This document shows positions 1 to 7,998 of a stretch of DNA of 11,710 bases, piece by piece. The stretch is from an uncultured Clostridium sp. (GTDB taxonomy: Bacteria > Bacillota > Clostridia > TANB77 > CAG-508). Position numbers and translations under genes: made by a program. The number at the start of each line of letters is the position of its first letter. The first letter of the stretch is position 1. The notes under the pieces were generated by a model, which was given only the letters and a program-made list of their open reading frames with translations, did no database searches and was not told where the DNA came from. Location of the stretch: assembly GCA_900554175.1 (NCBI GenBank), contig USGK01000035.1:1-11710 (forward strand), given 5' to 3'.

Positions 1-5
1 AATAT

Positions 6-43
6 AACAACACTTTTTAGAAAAAAGTTGTTGCATTGGCAAC
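6..43. other. Two small hairpins upstream of rny
   Basis: AACAA/TTGTT together with CTTTTT/AAAAAG forms a bulged hairpin at about 6-32, and GTTGC (30-34) pairs with GCAAC (39-43) around a four-base loop. No clear T-run follows, so this is at best a weak or partial terminator of a gene left of the window. No coding sequence is visible in 1-210. Confidence 0.3.
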
Positions 44-90
44 GAAAATTTTGCTCTTATAACAAAATCCAAATTTTATACATTATTTGC

Positions 91-119
91 TTGACAGTTT
101 TAAAGAATAAATGTATACT
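91..119 (+). promoter_or_regulatory. Sigma-A promoter of rny
   Basis: TTGACA at 91-96 is a perfect -35 box. Seventeen bases later TATACT at 114-119 forms a near-perfect -10 box. Transcription should start near 126, leaving an AT-rich leader of about 90 bases with no evident structure. Confidence 0.8.
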
Positions 120-216
120 ATAATGGGTAGAAAAATATATCTAATAAAATAAAAAAGGTTTTAATATATATATTTATTCGCACATTGAAAATTTAATAAG
201 AAAGAGGTGTATGATT

Positions 217-1758
217 ATGAATTTTTTAATCATATTCGTGACTTTCTTAATCTCATTAATTTTAGGATTTGTAATTGGAACAATTGTAAGAAAGAAAATT
301 GCTGAATCAAAAATCCAAAGTGCAGAACAAGAAGCTAAAAGATTAGTAGATTTAGCAAAAGTAGAAGCAGAAAATATGAAAAAAGAAGAAATCTTCAAGG
401 CAAAAGAAGAGATTATGAATAGCAGAAAAGAGCTAGATCAAGAGATTAAAGAAAGAAGAAGCGAAGTACAAAAGCAAGAGTCAAGAATGATTCAAAAAGA
501 AGAAAATTTGGACAGGCGTTCAGAAAATTTAGAAAAGAAAGAAAAATCTTTAGAACAAGAAGAAAGATCTATAGAGATTCAAAAAAATGAAGTTGAAGAA
601 CTTAAAGTGAGGGAACTTGAAGAACTTCAAAAAATAGCAGGATTATCTACAGAGGAAGCTAAAGAATTTTTATTAACCCAAATGGAAAGTGAAATAACTT
701 CTGAAAAAGCTAAGTTAATTAAAGATTTAAATCAAAAAGCGAAGGAAGAAGCTAATAAAAATGCTAAGGAGTTAATAAGTTATGCAGTACAAAAATGTGC
801 AGCAGATCATACTTCTGAAACTACAGTTTCTATAGTAAATCTTCCAAGTGATGACATGAAAGGAAGGATTATAGGTAGAGAGGGTAGAAATATAAAAGCA
901 TTAGAAACTCTTACAGGAATTGATTTGATCATTGATGATACACCAGAAGCCGTTATACTTTCAGGATTTGATCCATTAAGAAGAGAAGTAGCTAGATTAA
1001 CATTAGAAAAGTTAATTGATGATGGTAGAATTCATCCAGCAAAAATTGAAGAAATGTTTGAAAAAGCTAAAGAAGAGTTAGCTCAAATTATAAAGGATGA
1101 AGGTGAAAGGGCAGCACTTGAAACAGGAGTAAATAATTTACATCCTGATATAATAAAATTACTTGGTAAATTAAAATATAGAACAAGTTATGGACAAAAT
1201 GTTTTAAGTCATTCTATAGAAGTTTCTAATTTAGCAAGAATTATGGCTGAAGAACTTGGATTAGATGCTAAAAGAGCAAGAAGAGCAGGGTTACTACATG
1301 ATATAGGAAAGGCTTTGGATCATGATATGGAAGGAACTCATGTTCAAATAGGAGTTGATATATTAAAAAAATATAAAGAAAATCCACTCGTAATTAATGC
1401 AGTTGAAGCACATCACGGAGATGTTGAACCTCAAACCATGGAAGCAGTTTTAGTTCAAGCAGCAGATGCAATATCAGCGTCAAGACCAGGAGCTAGAAGA
1501 GAGACTTTAGAAGCATACATAAAAAGACTTGAAACACTTGAATCTATTGCAGATTCTTTTGATGGTGTTGAGAAATCATTTGCTATTCAAGCAGGTCGTG
1601 AAGTAAGAATTATAGTAAAACCAGATAAAATATCTGATGAACAAATGACAGTTTTAGCAAGAGAAATTTCAAAAAGAATTGAAGATGAAATGGATTATCC
1701 AGGTCAAATAAAAGTTAACATTATAAGAGAAAAAAGAGTAGTTGATTATGCAAAATAA
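217..1758 (+). CDS. rny: Ribonuclease Y
   Basis: RNase Y is a membrane-anchored endoribonuclease that starts bulk mRNA decay and processes transcripts at the inner face of the membrane. The order of parts is typical: an N-terminal membrane helix (residues 2-24), a long charged coiled coil (about 25-150), a KH RNA-binding domain with GRIIGREGRN at 216-225, and an HD phosphohydrolase domain with H332, the H361-D362 pair and HHGD at 399-402. The length of 513 residues is close to the roughly 520 of the Bacillus subtilis protein. ATG 217 is preferred over ATG 211 because the ribosome binding site GAGGTG ends at 209, giving 7 bases of spacing rather than 1. The gene is transcribed alone, between the promoter at 91-119 and the terminator at 1771-1815. 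All key residues are present. Confidence 0.97.
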   Translation: MNFLIIFVTFLISLILGFVIGTIVRKKIAESKIQSAEQEAKRLVDLAKVEAENMKKEEIFKAKEEIMNSRKELDQEIKERRSEVQKQESRMIQKEENLDRRSENLEKKEKSLEQEERSIEIQKNEVEELKVRELEELQKIAGLSTEEAKEFLLTQMESEITSEKAKLIKDLNQKAKEEANKNAKELISYAVQKCAADHTSETTVSIVNLPSDDMKGRIIGREGRNIKALETLTGIDLIIDDTPEAVILSGFDPLRREVARLTLEKLIDDGRIHPAKIEEMFEKAKEELAQIIKDEGERAALETGVNNLHPDIIKLLGKLKYRTSYGQNVLSHSIEVSNLARIMAEELGLDAKRARRAGLLHDIGKALDHDMEGTHVQIGVDILKKYKENPLVINAVEAHHGDVEPQTMEAVLVQAADAISASRPGARRETLEAYIKRLETLESIADSFDGVEKSFAIQAGREVRIIVKPDKISDEQMTVLAREISKRIEDEMDYPGQIKVNIIREKRVVDYAK

Positions 1759-1770
1759 ATAATTAATAAA

Positions 1771-1815
1771 AAGGTCTGTAACAATAATGACATATTATTG
1801 TTACAGACTTTTTTT
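1771..1815 (+). terminator. Rho-independent terminator of rny
   Basis: A perfect 15-bp stem, GTCTGTAACAATAAT (1774-1788) with its complement at 1794-1808, surrounds a five-base loop and is followed by seven T (1809-1815). An A-run just upstream means it could also work weakly on the other strand. Confidence 0.93.
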
Positions 1816-1825
1816 CATTTTTGTG

Positions 1826-1843
1826 ATATATATATATATATAT
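1826..1843. repeat. (AT)9 dinucleotide tract
   Basis: Nine AT units lie between the rny terminator and the next gene, in the region where that gene's promoter should be. A tract of this kind can change length by slippage. TTGTGA (1821-1826) and TGATAA (1844-1849) flank it at 17 bases, but they match promoter consensus too poorly to call. Confidence 0.6.
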
Positions 1844-1878
1844 TGATAAAATATAAAATCTCTTGAAAGGAACACAAA

Positions 1879-3444
1879 ATGCAGAAAGTTATTATAATTG
1901 GAGCAGGTCCTGCAGGATTGACAGCTGCATATGAATTATTAAATAAAAACAAAAAAGAATACGAAGTGATAATATTAGAAGAAAGCCAAGATATTGGAGG
2001 GATTTCGAAAACAATAAATTATAAAGGAAATAGGATGGACATAGGTGGTCATAGATTTTTTTCAAAAAATGAAGATGTAATAAAATTCTGGAAAGATATT
2101 ATGCCAATACAAGGTAAAGACTCTTTTGATGATAAAAAATTAGGTAGAAAAAAAGAGCTTTCAAAAGATGGCCCCGATCCTGAAAAGAATGATATAGTTA
2201 TGCTTTTGAGGAATAGAATATCTAGAATATATTACTTAAAAAAATTCTTTGAATATCCAATAAGTATGAAAAAAGAAACATTTAAAAATATGGGATTAAA
2301 ACGAACATTTAAAGTTGGAATGAGTTATATAAAATCTATTTTTATAAAGAAAAAGGAAGATTCGTTAGAAAATTTTTATATTAATAGATTTGGAAAAGTC
2401 TTATATAGTATGTTTTTTGAAAAATATACTGAAAAGCTTTGGGGAAGAAAGCCAAGTCAAATATCTGCTGATTGGGGAGCACAAAGAGTAAAAGGATTGT
2501 CAATAAAAGCTGTTTTTAAAGATATGTTTTCAAAGAAGTTTAGAACGAAAAACAGCAATGTTGAAACATCACTTATAGAAGAGTTTTGGTATCCTAAATA
2601 TGGTCCTGGGCAACTTTGGGAAACATTAGCTATTAAAATAGAAGATTTGGGCGGAAAAATATTAAAAGGTTGCAAGGTTGAAAATATAAAAGTAGAAAAA
2701 TCTAAGATAATATCAGTGTTATGTAACACTACAAATGGAAGAGAAGAATTTGATGGAGATATATTTATTTCATCTATGCCACTTAAAGATTTGATATTAG
2801 GTTTCAAAGGAGAAAAAATTCCTAAAAGAATAACAGAAATTGCAAAAGGGTTACCATATAGAGATTTCATGACAGTGGGGGTCTTAGTAAATAAGTTAAA
2901 AATAAAAAATGAAACAAACATCAAAACATTAGGAAATATAGTTCCAGATTGTTGGATTTATGTACAAGAGCCTGATATAAAAATGGGAAGAATTCAAATT
3001 TTCAATAACTGGTCTCCATATTTAGTGACAAATCCCGAAAATACAGTTTGGATTGGGCTTGAATATTTTGTTTCCGAAAACGATCAATTTTGGAATATGG
3101 AAGATAATGAATTTTCACAGATGGCAGTTGGTGAATTAGAAAAAATGGGCATCGTAGAGAAAAATGAGGTATTAGATACACATGTTGAAAGAGTAAAAAA
3201 AGCATATCCTGCTTATTTTGATACTTATTCTGAAATTGACAAACTAATAGAGTTTTTGAATAAATATAATAATTTATACTGTATAGGAAGAAATGGACAA
3301 CACAGATATAATAATATGGATCATTCTATGATTACAGCAATGGAAACAGTAAAAAATATAGAAAATAATATTATTTCAAAAGATAATATTTGGAATGTAA
3401 ATACTGAAAAGGAATATCATGAGATAAAGGAGGAGAGCAATTGA
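1879..3444 (+). CDS. FAD-dependent oxidoreductase, UDP-galactopyranose-mutase/amine-oxidase-like
   Basis: The protein opens with a Rossmann dinucleotide-binding motif, GAGPAG at residues 8-13, ending in an acidic position (EES) after the second strand as expected for FAD. A GGHRFFS motif (56-62) and a C-terminal FAD contact region, IGRNGQHRYNNMDHSM (from 469), are typical of soluble members of the amine-oxidase/UDP-galactopyranose mutase fold (NAD_binding_8/amino_oxidase type) found in glycan gene clusters. There is no signal peptide, so it is cytoplasmic. The exact substrate cannot be read; isomerisation or oxidation of a nucleotide sugar or lipid-linked sugar is an inference from its partner, the membrane glycosyltransferase whose TTG start overlaps its stop. 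ATG 1879 follows GAAAGG (1865-1870) by 8 bases. At 521 residues it is longer than the classical bacterial mutase (about 370-390), so it is not called glf. Confidence 0.88.
   Translation: MQKVIIIGAGPAGLTAAYELLNKNKKEYEVIILEESQDIGGISKTINYKGNRMDIGGHRFFSKNEDVIKFWKDIMPIQGKDSFDDKKLGRKKELSKDGPDPEKNDIVMLLRNRISRIYYLKKFFEYPISMKKETFKNMGLKRTFKVGMSYIKSIFIKKKEDSLENFYINRFGKVLYSMFFEKYTEKLWGRKPSQISADWGAQRVKGLSIKAVFKDMFSKKFRTKNSNVETSLIEEFWYPKYGPGQLWETLAIKIEDLGGKILKGCKVENIKVEKSKIISVLCNTTNGREEFDGDIFISSMPLKDLILGFKGEKIPKRITEIAKGLPYRDFMTVGVLVNKLKIKNETNIKTLGNIVPDCWIYVQEPDIKMGRIQIFNNWSPYLVTNPENTVWIGLEYFVSENDQFWNMEDNEFSQMAVGELEKMGIVEKNEVLDTHVERVKKAYPAYFDTYSEIDKLIEFLNKYNNLYCIGRNGQHRYNNMDHSMITAMETVKNIENNIISKDNIWNVNTEKEYHEIKEESN
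3426..3444 (+). promoter_or_regulatory. Ribosome binding site and stop/start overlap that fix a TTG start
   Basis: AAAGGAGG at 3426-3433 lies inside the end of the oxidoreductase gene, 7 bases before TTG 3441. The TTG overlaps the TGA stop (3442-3444) as TTGA, a classic translational-coupling arrangement. Confidence 0.8.
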
Positions 3445-4973
3445 ACATTGAAAATATAAAAAACAAAATTAAAAGAAACAAATTCGAATTAATTTTTACA
3501 CTTGTTTATGCAATAATTACATTTATAATAGCAATTTTTTTTCATGAAAAATGGAGAGATGAAGCACAAGCTTGGCTTATAGCAAGAGATTTAAATTTGG
3601 TGGATATAATAAAGCAAATGTCTTATGAAGGTCATCCACCATTATGGCATTTTATATTAGCTCCTTTTGCCAAACTTGGATTTCCATACATAACTGAAAG
3701 TATTATTTCGTGGGCAATTATGGTTATTAATGTTTGGTTGATATTAAAAAAATCACCATTTAAAAAAGAATTTAAAATTTTAATAATCTTGTCATTACCA
3801 TATTTATATTTGTACCCAGTAATATCTAGAAGTTATTGTCTAATTCCTCTTGGACTTTCCTTAACAGCAATATATTATCCAAATAGAAATGAAAAGAAAA
3901 TTCAATATACTTTATCTATATTATTATTAGCATATACACATATTATTATGCTTGGCTTAGCAGGAATGTTGTATTTATTCTATTTTCTAGAACAGATTTT
4001 TTATACAAAGAAATCGAAATCTGAAAAAAGATATTTAATTATTTCTATCTTAATTGCAGGAATTGGAATATTAATTTTATTTTTAATGTTAAAAGGTGGA
4101 ACCGATAAAAATACGGAATTAAGTTTATTATCTTTCAGTAATTTTAATTTAAATAAATTAAAATTAACTTTAAATAAAATATTAGCAAGTCTTTTCGGTA
4201 TAGTTTCATACAATTTTGGATTTAAGGTTTATATAATAATATGGTTGTTGATATATACTATTCATAGAATTAAAAATTATCCTAAAGGATTTATAATAGC
4301 ATCAGTAAGCATTTTATGGCAGTTATATATTTATATATTTATATTTGGTTTATCACAACAAAAAAGCAATACCATACTATTAATAATATTATTTATAGAG
4401 TGGTTATATTATTATAATAAGAATTCTTTAAAAAATACTAAAAATGAAAAATTTAAAGATGAAATCAAAAAAATTATAGAGATAGGCTTTATTGTACTAT
4501 TAATTTTAAACTCGATGGAAGCTGTGAACAGTATAAAATCTGAAATTTCAAAGAAATATTCATGTGCTGAAGAAGCAAGTACTATTATAGAAAAAAAATT
4601 AGAAAACGATGCAATATTTATATGCTCTGATGCTCCTTTTGCATCTGCATTGATACCATACACAGAAAACAAAAAATATTGGAATCCATCATCTGAAGAA
4701 TTTTTTACATATGTAACATGGAATAAAGTATCAAATACATATTTAAATGTTGAAGAAATCCTAAAAAAGGTCAAGAAAAATTTCAGCATAAATGACAATA
4801 TATATCTAATCATTTGTGATATTAATGAAACCACTGCTGAAACAAAAAATGTCAAAGAAGAATTAGAAGAGTACAAGAAAAAAAATATTTTATCTGAAGT
4901 GTATAAAAGTAAAACACAAAGTATAATATCAGATGAATGTTATGGAATTTACAAAATTTATTTAAATAAATAG
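3441..4973 (+). CDS. Multi-spanning membrane protein, probable GT-C-type glycosyltransferase
   Basis: This 510-residue protein has about ten hydrophobic helices (the first at residues 15-34) and ends in a soluble domain of about 130 residues. Directly after helix 1 comes WRDEAQAW with D40-E41, followed by GHPPLWH at 64-70. An acidic pair in the first outer loop, followed by a conserved HPPL-type motif, is characteristic of GT-C enzymes of the ArnT/PMT type, which use polyprenyl-phosphate sugar donors and act on the outer face of the membrane. The family assignment is from these motifs and topology only; donor and acceptor are unknown. The gene is coupled to the FAD oxidoreductase, which may prepare the sugar. 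The start is TTG, supported by a perfect ribosome binding site. No terminator is seen after the stop, so transcripts may run into the L21 leader. Confidence 0.75.
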   Translation: MNIENIKNKIKRNKFELIFTLVYAIITFIIAIFFHEKWRDEAQAWLIARDLNLVDIIKQMSYEGHPPLWHFILAPFAKLGFPYITESIISWAIMVINVWLILKKSPFKKEFKILIILSLPYLYLYPVISRSYCLIPLGLSLTAIYYPNRNEKKIQYTLSILLLAYTHIIMLGLAGMLYLFYFLEQIFYTKKSKSEKRYLIISILIAGIGILILFLMLKGGTDKNTELSLLSFSNFNLNKLKLTLNKILASLFGIVSYNFGFKVYIIIWLLIYTIHRIKNYPKGFIIASVSILWQLYIYIFIFGLSQQKSNTILLIILFIEWLYYYNKNSLKNTKNEKFKDEIKKIIEIGFIVLLILNSMEAVNSIKSEISKKYSCAEEASTIIEKKLENDAIFICSDAPFASALIPYTENKKYWNPSSEEFFTYVTWNKVSNTYLNVEEILKKVKKNFSINDNIYLIICDINETTAETKNVKEELEEYKKKNILSEVYKSKTQSIISDECYGIYKIYLNK

Positions 4974-4982
4974 TAAATTGAT

Positions 4983-5011
4983 TTGACAATCATAGAAATA
5001 TATGGTAAAAT
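4983..5011 (+). promoter_or_regulatory. Sigma-A promoter of rplU-rpmA
   Basis: TTGACA (4983-4988), 17 bases, then TAAAAT (5006-5011). Transcription should start near 5018, just before the first paired strand of the leader RNA. Confidence 0.82.
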
Positions 5012-5017
5012 AATTAA

Positions 5018-5106
5018 CTGTAATCCGCTTAGTCAAGGTAACAAAATGTTTTGAGATAATAAGCTACCTTTATTTAAGGATTAGCGAGTATACAAATAAG
5101 GGAGGT
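5018..5106 (+). ncRNA. Ribosomal protein L21 leader RNA
   Basis: The leader folds into nested helices. TAATCC (5021-5026) pairs with GGATTA (5078-5083), AAGGTA (5035-5040) pairs with TACCTT (5065-5070), and CAAA/TTTG (5042-5045, 5050-5053) forms an inner hairpin. A structured L21 leader before rplU is known in low-GC Firmicutes, where it is thought to allow feedback by L21. Position and nested pairing fit it, but I could not run a covariance model. It ends at the ribosome binding site AAGGGAGGTG (5098-5107). Confidence 0.68.
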
Positions 5107-5115
5107 GCATTTTTA

Positions 5116-5460
5116 ATGTACGCAATAATTGAAAGCTGTGGAAAACAATACAAAGTAGCAGAAGGAGACGTAGTTTTCTTTGAAAAATTAGATGCTGAAG
5201 AAGGAAAAAAAGTAGTATTTGATAATGTTGTTTTAGTATCTGATGACGGAAAAGTACAAGTTGGAAATCCTTATGTTAAAGGTGTAAAAGTTGAAGGAAA
5301 AGTAGTTTCTCATGGTAAAGCTAAAAAAATCATAGTATTTAAAATGAAAGCTAAGAAAAATGAGAGAACAAAACAAGGACATAGACAACCATACACTAAA
5401 GTTGAAATAACATCAATCAAAACATCTGCAAAAAAAGCTGAAGCTAAAAAAGCAGAATAA
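5116..5460 (+). CDS. rplU: 50S ribosomal protein L21
   Basis: L21 binds 23S rRNA in the large ribosomal subunit. The start MYAIIESCGKQYKV and the C-terminal signature region around KNERTKQGHRQPYTKVEI are diagnostic. The 114 residues exceed the usual 102-104 because of a lysine/alanine-rich tail (KKAEAKKAE). ATG 5116 follows a strong ribosome binding site (AAGGGAGGTG) by 8 bases. It is first in a two-gene operon with rpmA, 63 bases before the L27 start. In most Firmicutes a small gene for the cysteine protease Prp (ysxB) sits in this gap; here the gap holds only the L27 ribosome binding site. Confidence 0.98.
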   Translation: MYAIIESCGKQYKVAEGDVVFFEKLDAEEGKKVVFDNVVLVSDDGKVQVGNPYVKGVKVEGKVVSHGKAKKIIVFKMKAKKNERTKQGHRQPYTKVEITSIKTSAKKAEAKKAE

Positions 5461-5523
5461 TACCTTAAAGAAATCAATTTAAACGGTATATAAAAATCTT
5501 AGAACCGGAAGGAGTGAGAAAAC

Positions 5524-5817
5524 ATGGCTCATAAGAAAGGACAAGGTAGTATCAAGAATGGTAGAGATAGTGAATCAAAACGTCTTGGTGTCAAAAGAGC
5601 TGATGGTCAATTTGTTCTAGCTGGAAATATTTTAATAAGACAAAGAGGAACAAATGTACATCCTGGAACTAATGTTGGAATTGGTAGTGATGATACACTA
5701 TATGCATTAGTAGACGGAATTGTAAAATTTGAAAGAAAAGGTAAAGACAAAAAACAAGTTAGTGTTTACCCTGTTGTAGTAGAAGAAGTTGAAGAAGAAA
5801 CTAAAGCTACTAAATAA
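5524..5817 (+). CDS. rpmA: 50S ribosomal protein L27, without N-terminal extension
   Basis: L27 sits at the peptidyl-transferase centre with its N-terminus reaching the tRNA ends. NGRDSESKRLGVKRADGQ and the following IRQRGTNVHPGTNVGIGSDDTL are diagnostic. The protein starts MAHKKGQGS, like the E. coli form, so it is made mature. Most Firmicutes make L27 with about nine extra residues, ending in a phenylalanine-rich site cut by Prp. ATG 5524 follows AAGGAGTG (5509-5516) by 7 bases, so no upstream start is implied. The 97 residues end in an acidic tail (VEEVEEETKATK). A terminator follows, and the common downstream neighbour obgE is replaced by pgi. Confidence 0.98.
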   Translation: MAHKKGQGSIKNGRDSESKRLGVKRADGQFVLAGNILIRQRGTNVHPGTNVGIGSDDTLYALVDGIVKFERKGKDKKQVSVYPVVVEEVEEETKATK

Positions 5818-5833
5818 AAATTAAAAACTTTAT

Positions 5834-5865
5834 AAAATAGCAAGAATATCTTGCTATTTTTTTTT
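5834..5865 (+). terminator. Terminator of rplU-rpmA
   Basis: AATAGCAAG (5836-5844) pairs with CTTGCTATT (5850-5858) around a five-base loop. The stem can be extended by flanking A-T pairs and leads into a run of nine T (5857-5865). Confidence 0.9.
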
Positions 5866-5879
5866 CTTTAGTATAAAAT
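5851..5879 (+). promoter_or_regulatory. Candidate promoter of pgi, overlapping the terminator
   Basis: TTGCTA (5851-5856, four of six consensus bases), 17 bases, then TAAAAT (5874-5879, five of six). The -35 box is the right arm of the terminator stem. The match is modest in such AT-rich DNA, but pgi needs a start point after this terminator. Confidence 0.42.
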
Positions 5880-5913
5880 AAAATAAATTTTTAAAGAAAG
5901 AAGGTTTTTAATT

Positions 5914-7209
5914 ATGTTCAATATTAAGATTAACTATGAAACAAGTGGAATTGATAAAAAAGAAATAATGGAATATAAACAACAAGTAGAAAACATTCAT
6001 AAAGATCTACATAGAAGATCTACTGATATAGAAGATTTTGTGGGTTGGCTTGATTTACCAACAAATTATGATAAAGATGAAGTTGAAAGAATAAAGAAGG
6101 CAGCTATAAGGATAAAGGAAAGTTCAGATATTTTATTGGTAATAGGAATTGGTGGATCTTATTTAGGTGCGCGAGCAGTTATTGAGGCATTAAGTAGCAA
6201 TTTTTTATTAATGCAAGAAAAAAGTCCAAAAATTTTATATGTTGGTAATAATCTAAGCCCAAATTATATCAATGATTTAATTGAAATATTAGATGGAAAG
6301 GATTTTTCTATAAATGTTATATCAAAATCAGGAACAACTACAGAACCAGCTATAGCATTTAGAATATTTAGAGAGATATTGGAAAACAAATATGGAATAG
6401 ATGAAGCAAGAAGTAGAATCTATGTTACAACTGATAAAAAAAGAGGAGCTTTAAAAACGTTATCTGATGATGAAGGATATGAAAAATTTGTAATTCCTGA
6501 TAATGTAGGGGGAAGATATTCAGTTTTAACACCAGTAGGTTTATTACCAATAGCAGTTGCTGGAATCGATATTGATAAATTATTAGAAGGAGCACGATTC
6601 GCCCAAGATAAATATAATGATTCCAACATAAAATACAATGATTGCTATCAATATGCTGTTATAAGAAATTTATTATATAAGCAAGGAAAATCAATAGAAA
6701 TTTTTGCAAATTATGAACCTAAAATGCATTATTTTACAGAATGGTTAAAGCAATTATTTGGTGAAAGTGAAGGAAAAGAAAATAAAGGAATTTTCCCTGC
6801 AGGTGTTGATTTAACAACAGATTTACATTCGATGGGACAATATATTCAAGAAGGATTAAGAAATTTATTTGAGACAGTAATTTACTATGAAAATACTAAT
6901 TCAAATATAACTATAAATTCAGATGATGATAATTTAGATGGTTTAAATTATTTAGCAGGTAAAGATTTAGATTACGTAAACAAAAAAGCTATGGAAGGAA
7001 CAATACAAGCTCATGTAACAGGTGGGGTTCCTAATATTGCAATATCAGTAGAGAAACTGGATGAAGAAAATATAGGTGCACTTATATATTTCTTTGAACT
7101 TGCATGTGCAATGTCAGGAAATGTTTTAGGAGTTAATCCATTTAATCAACCAGGAGTTGAAGAATATAAAAAAAATATGTTTAAACTTTTAGAAAAACCT
7201 GGATATTAA
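5914..7209 (+). CDS. pgi: Glucose-6-phosphate isomerase
   Basis: This enzyme interconverts glucose 6-phosphate and fructose 6-phosphate in glycolysis and gluconeogenesis, in the cytoplasm. Seen in the sequence are the sugar-phosphate loop SKSGTTTEPA (from 137), the family signature GGRYSVLTPVG (about 200-210), GESEGK with the likely catalytic E284, the conserved H305 (DLHSMGQ), and the C-terminal signature FNQPGVEEYKK (410-420) that carries the catalytic lysine. The 431 residues are slightly shorter than the roughly 450 of Bacillus-type enzymes, but nothing essential is missing. ATG 5914 follows AAAGAAGG (5897-5904) by 9 bases. The thioesterase gene begins 54 bases after its stop with no terminator between, so the two are probably co-transcribed. 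Confidence 0.97.
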   Translation: MFNIKINYETSGIDKKEIMEYKQQVENIHKDLHRRSTDIEDFVGWLDLPTNYDKDEVERIKKAAIRIKESSDILLVIGIGGSYLGARAVIEALSSNFLLMQEKSPKILYVGNNLSPNYINDLIEILDGKDFSINVISKSGTTTEPAIAFRIFREILENKYGIDEARSRIYVTTDKKRGALKTLSDDEGYEKFVIPDNVGGRYSVLTPVGLLPIAVAGIDIDKLLEGARFAQDKYNDSNIKYNDCYQYAVIRNLLYKQGKSIEIFANYEPKMHYFTEWLKQLFGESEGKENKGIFPAGVDLTTDLHSMGQYIQEGLRNLFETVIYYENTNSNITINSDDDNLDGLNYLAGKDLDYVNKKAMEGTIQAHVTGGVPNIAISVEKLDEENIGALIYFFELACAMSGNVLGVNPFNQPGVEEYKKNMFKLLEKPGY

Positions 7210-7263
7210 TTTGAATTATATAACTTATATATAATATTAACAAAAAGAAAGAAGAAACATAAA

Positions 7264-7998
7264 ATGAAATTTGAAGGAAGTTATAAAGTAGGTATTAGAG
7301 AAATTGGAAGAAATAATAAGATAACTAATATTGGAATGCTTGGACTTTTGGAAGACTTGGCGTGCAAGCATTCTGATATAGTTGGCTTTGGAGTAAATAA
7401 TATTGAAAAAAATCACAAAGTTTGGATTTTAATGGATTGGAAATTAGAAATTATAGACAGACCTACATATGGTGATGAATTAAAAATAAAAACATGGGCA
7501 AGAACTTTTGAAAAACCAAGATATTTTACTTATCGTGATTTTGAAGTATTAGATCATAACAATAGAAGAATCGCTCTTGCAACCTCAAAATGGATACTAT
7601 ATGATATAAAAGATAATAAAATAACAAAATTGGATAATGAAATATTATCCTTATATAAACCTGAAAGTGAAGCAATATTTGGATGTGAAGAAATAGAAAA
7701 AATTCAAATAGATTCTAATATAATTTCAGAAGAAACATTTATTTATAATGTTAAAAGAAGAGATATCGATGTAAACAAACATATGCATAATTTATATTAT
7801 TTAACTCTATGTTATGAAGCTTTGCCAGAAGACATATTTAACAACAAAATATTCTCAAATGTAAGAATTATGTATAAACACCAAATAATTTTAGGCGATA
7901 CTGTAAAATGTTTTTATTCTGAAAATAATAATTGTAGTATTGTGGAAATAAAAAGTAATGACGAAAAAACAGTGCATGCTATAATAAAATTATCATAA
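7264..7998 (+). CDS. Acyl-ACP thioesterase
   Basis: The protein resembles bacterial relatives of plant FatA/FatB, which release free fatty acids from acyl carrier protein. Two hot-dog halves can be seen. The first (about 1-125) has the conserved start FEGSYKVGIREIGRNNKI and the stretch WILMDWKLEI. The second (about 155-244) begins with RRDIDVNKHMHN, which holds the Asp, Asn and His expected at the active site. At 244 residues the length is normal and there is no signal peptide, so it acts in the cytoplasm. The ribosome binding site is weak (AAAGAAAGAAG at about 7245-7254). The ending HAIIKLS looks like a natural C-terminus. The stop codon directly abuts a radical SAM gene remnant, so DNA was probably lost just after this gene. 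Chain-length preference cannot be told. Confidence 0.9.
   Translation: MKFEGSYKVGIREIGRNNKITNIGMLGLLEDLACKHSDIVGFGVNNIEKNHKVWILMDWKLEIIDRPTYGDELKIKTWARTFEKPRYFTYRDFEVLDHNNRRIALATSKWILYDIKDNKITKLDNEILSLYKPESEAIFGCEEIEKIQIDSNIISEETFIYNVKRRDIDVNKHMHNLYYLTLCYEALPEDIFNNKIFSNVRIMYKHQIILGDTVKCFYSENNNCSIVEIKSNDEKTVHAIIKLS

Noticed and set aside
1821..1849. TTGTGA and TGATAA around the AT tract as a promoter for the FAD oxidoreductase gene
   Set aside because: Both boxes match consensus poorly and the AT tract yields such patterns by chance. A promoter is expected here but cannot be placed.
2457..2924. Reverse-strand open frame of 155 codons inside the FAD oxidoreductase gene
   Set aside because: It lies fully opposite a clearly conserved gene and its product has no recognisable motif.
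4412..4876. Reverse-strand open frame of 154 codons inside the glycosyltransferase gene
   Set aside because: It is antisense to the AT-rich end of a real gene; its hydrophobic product reflects composition.
7211..7235. TATAAT (7230-7235) as a -10 box for the thioesterase gene
   Set aside because: The only nearby -35-like sequence, TTGAAT (7211-7216), leaves just 13 bases of spacing. Co-transcription with pgi is simpler.
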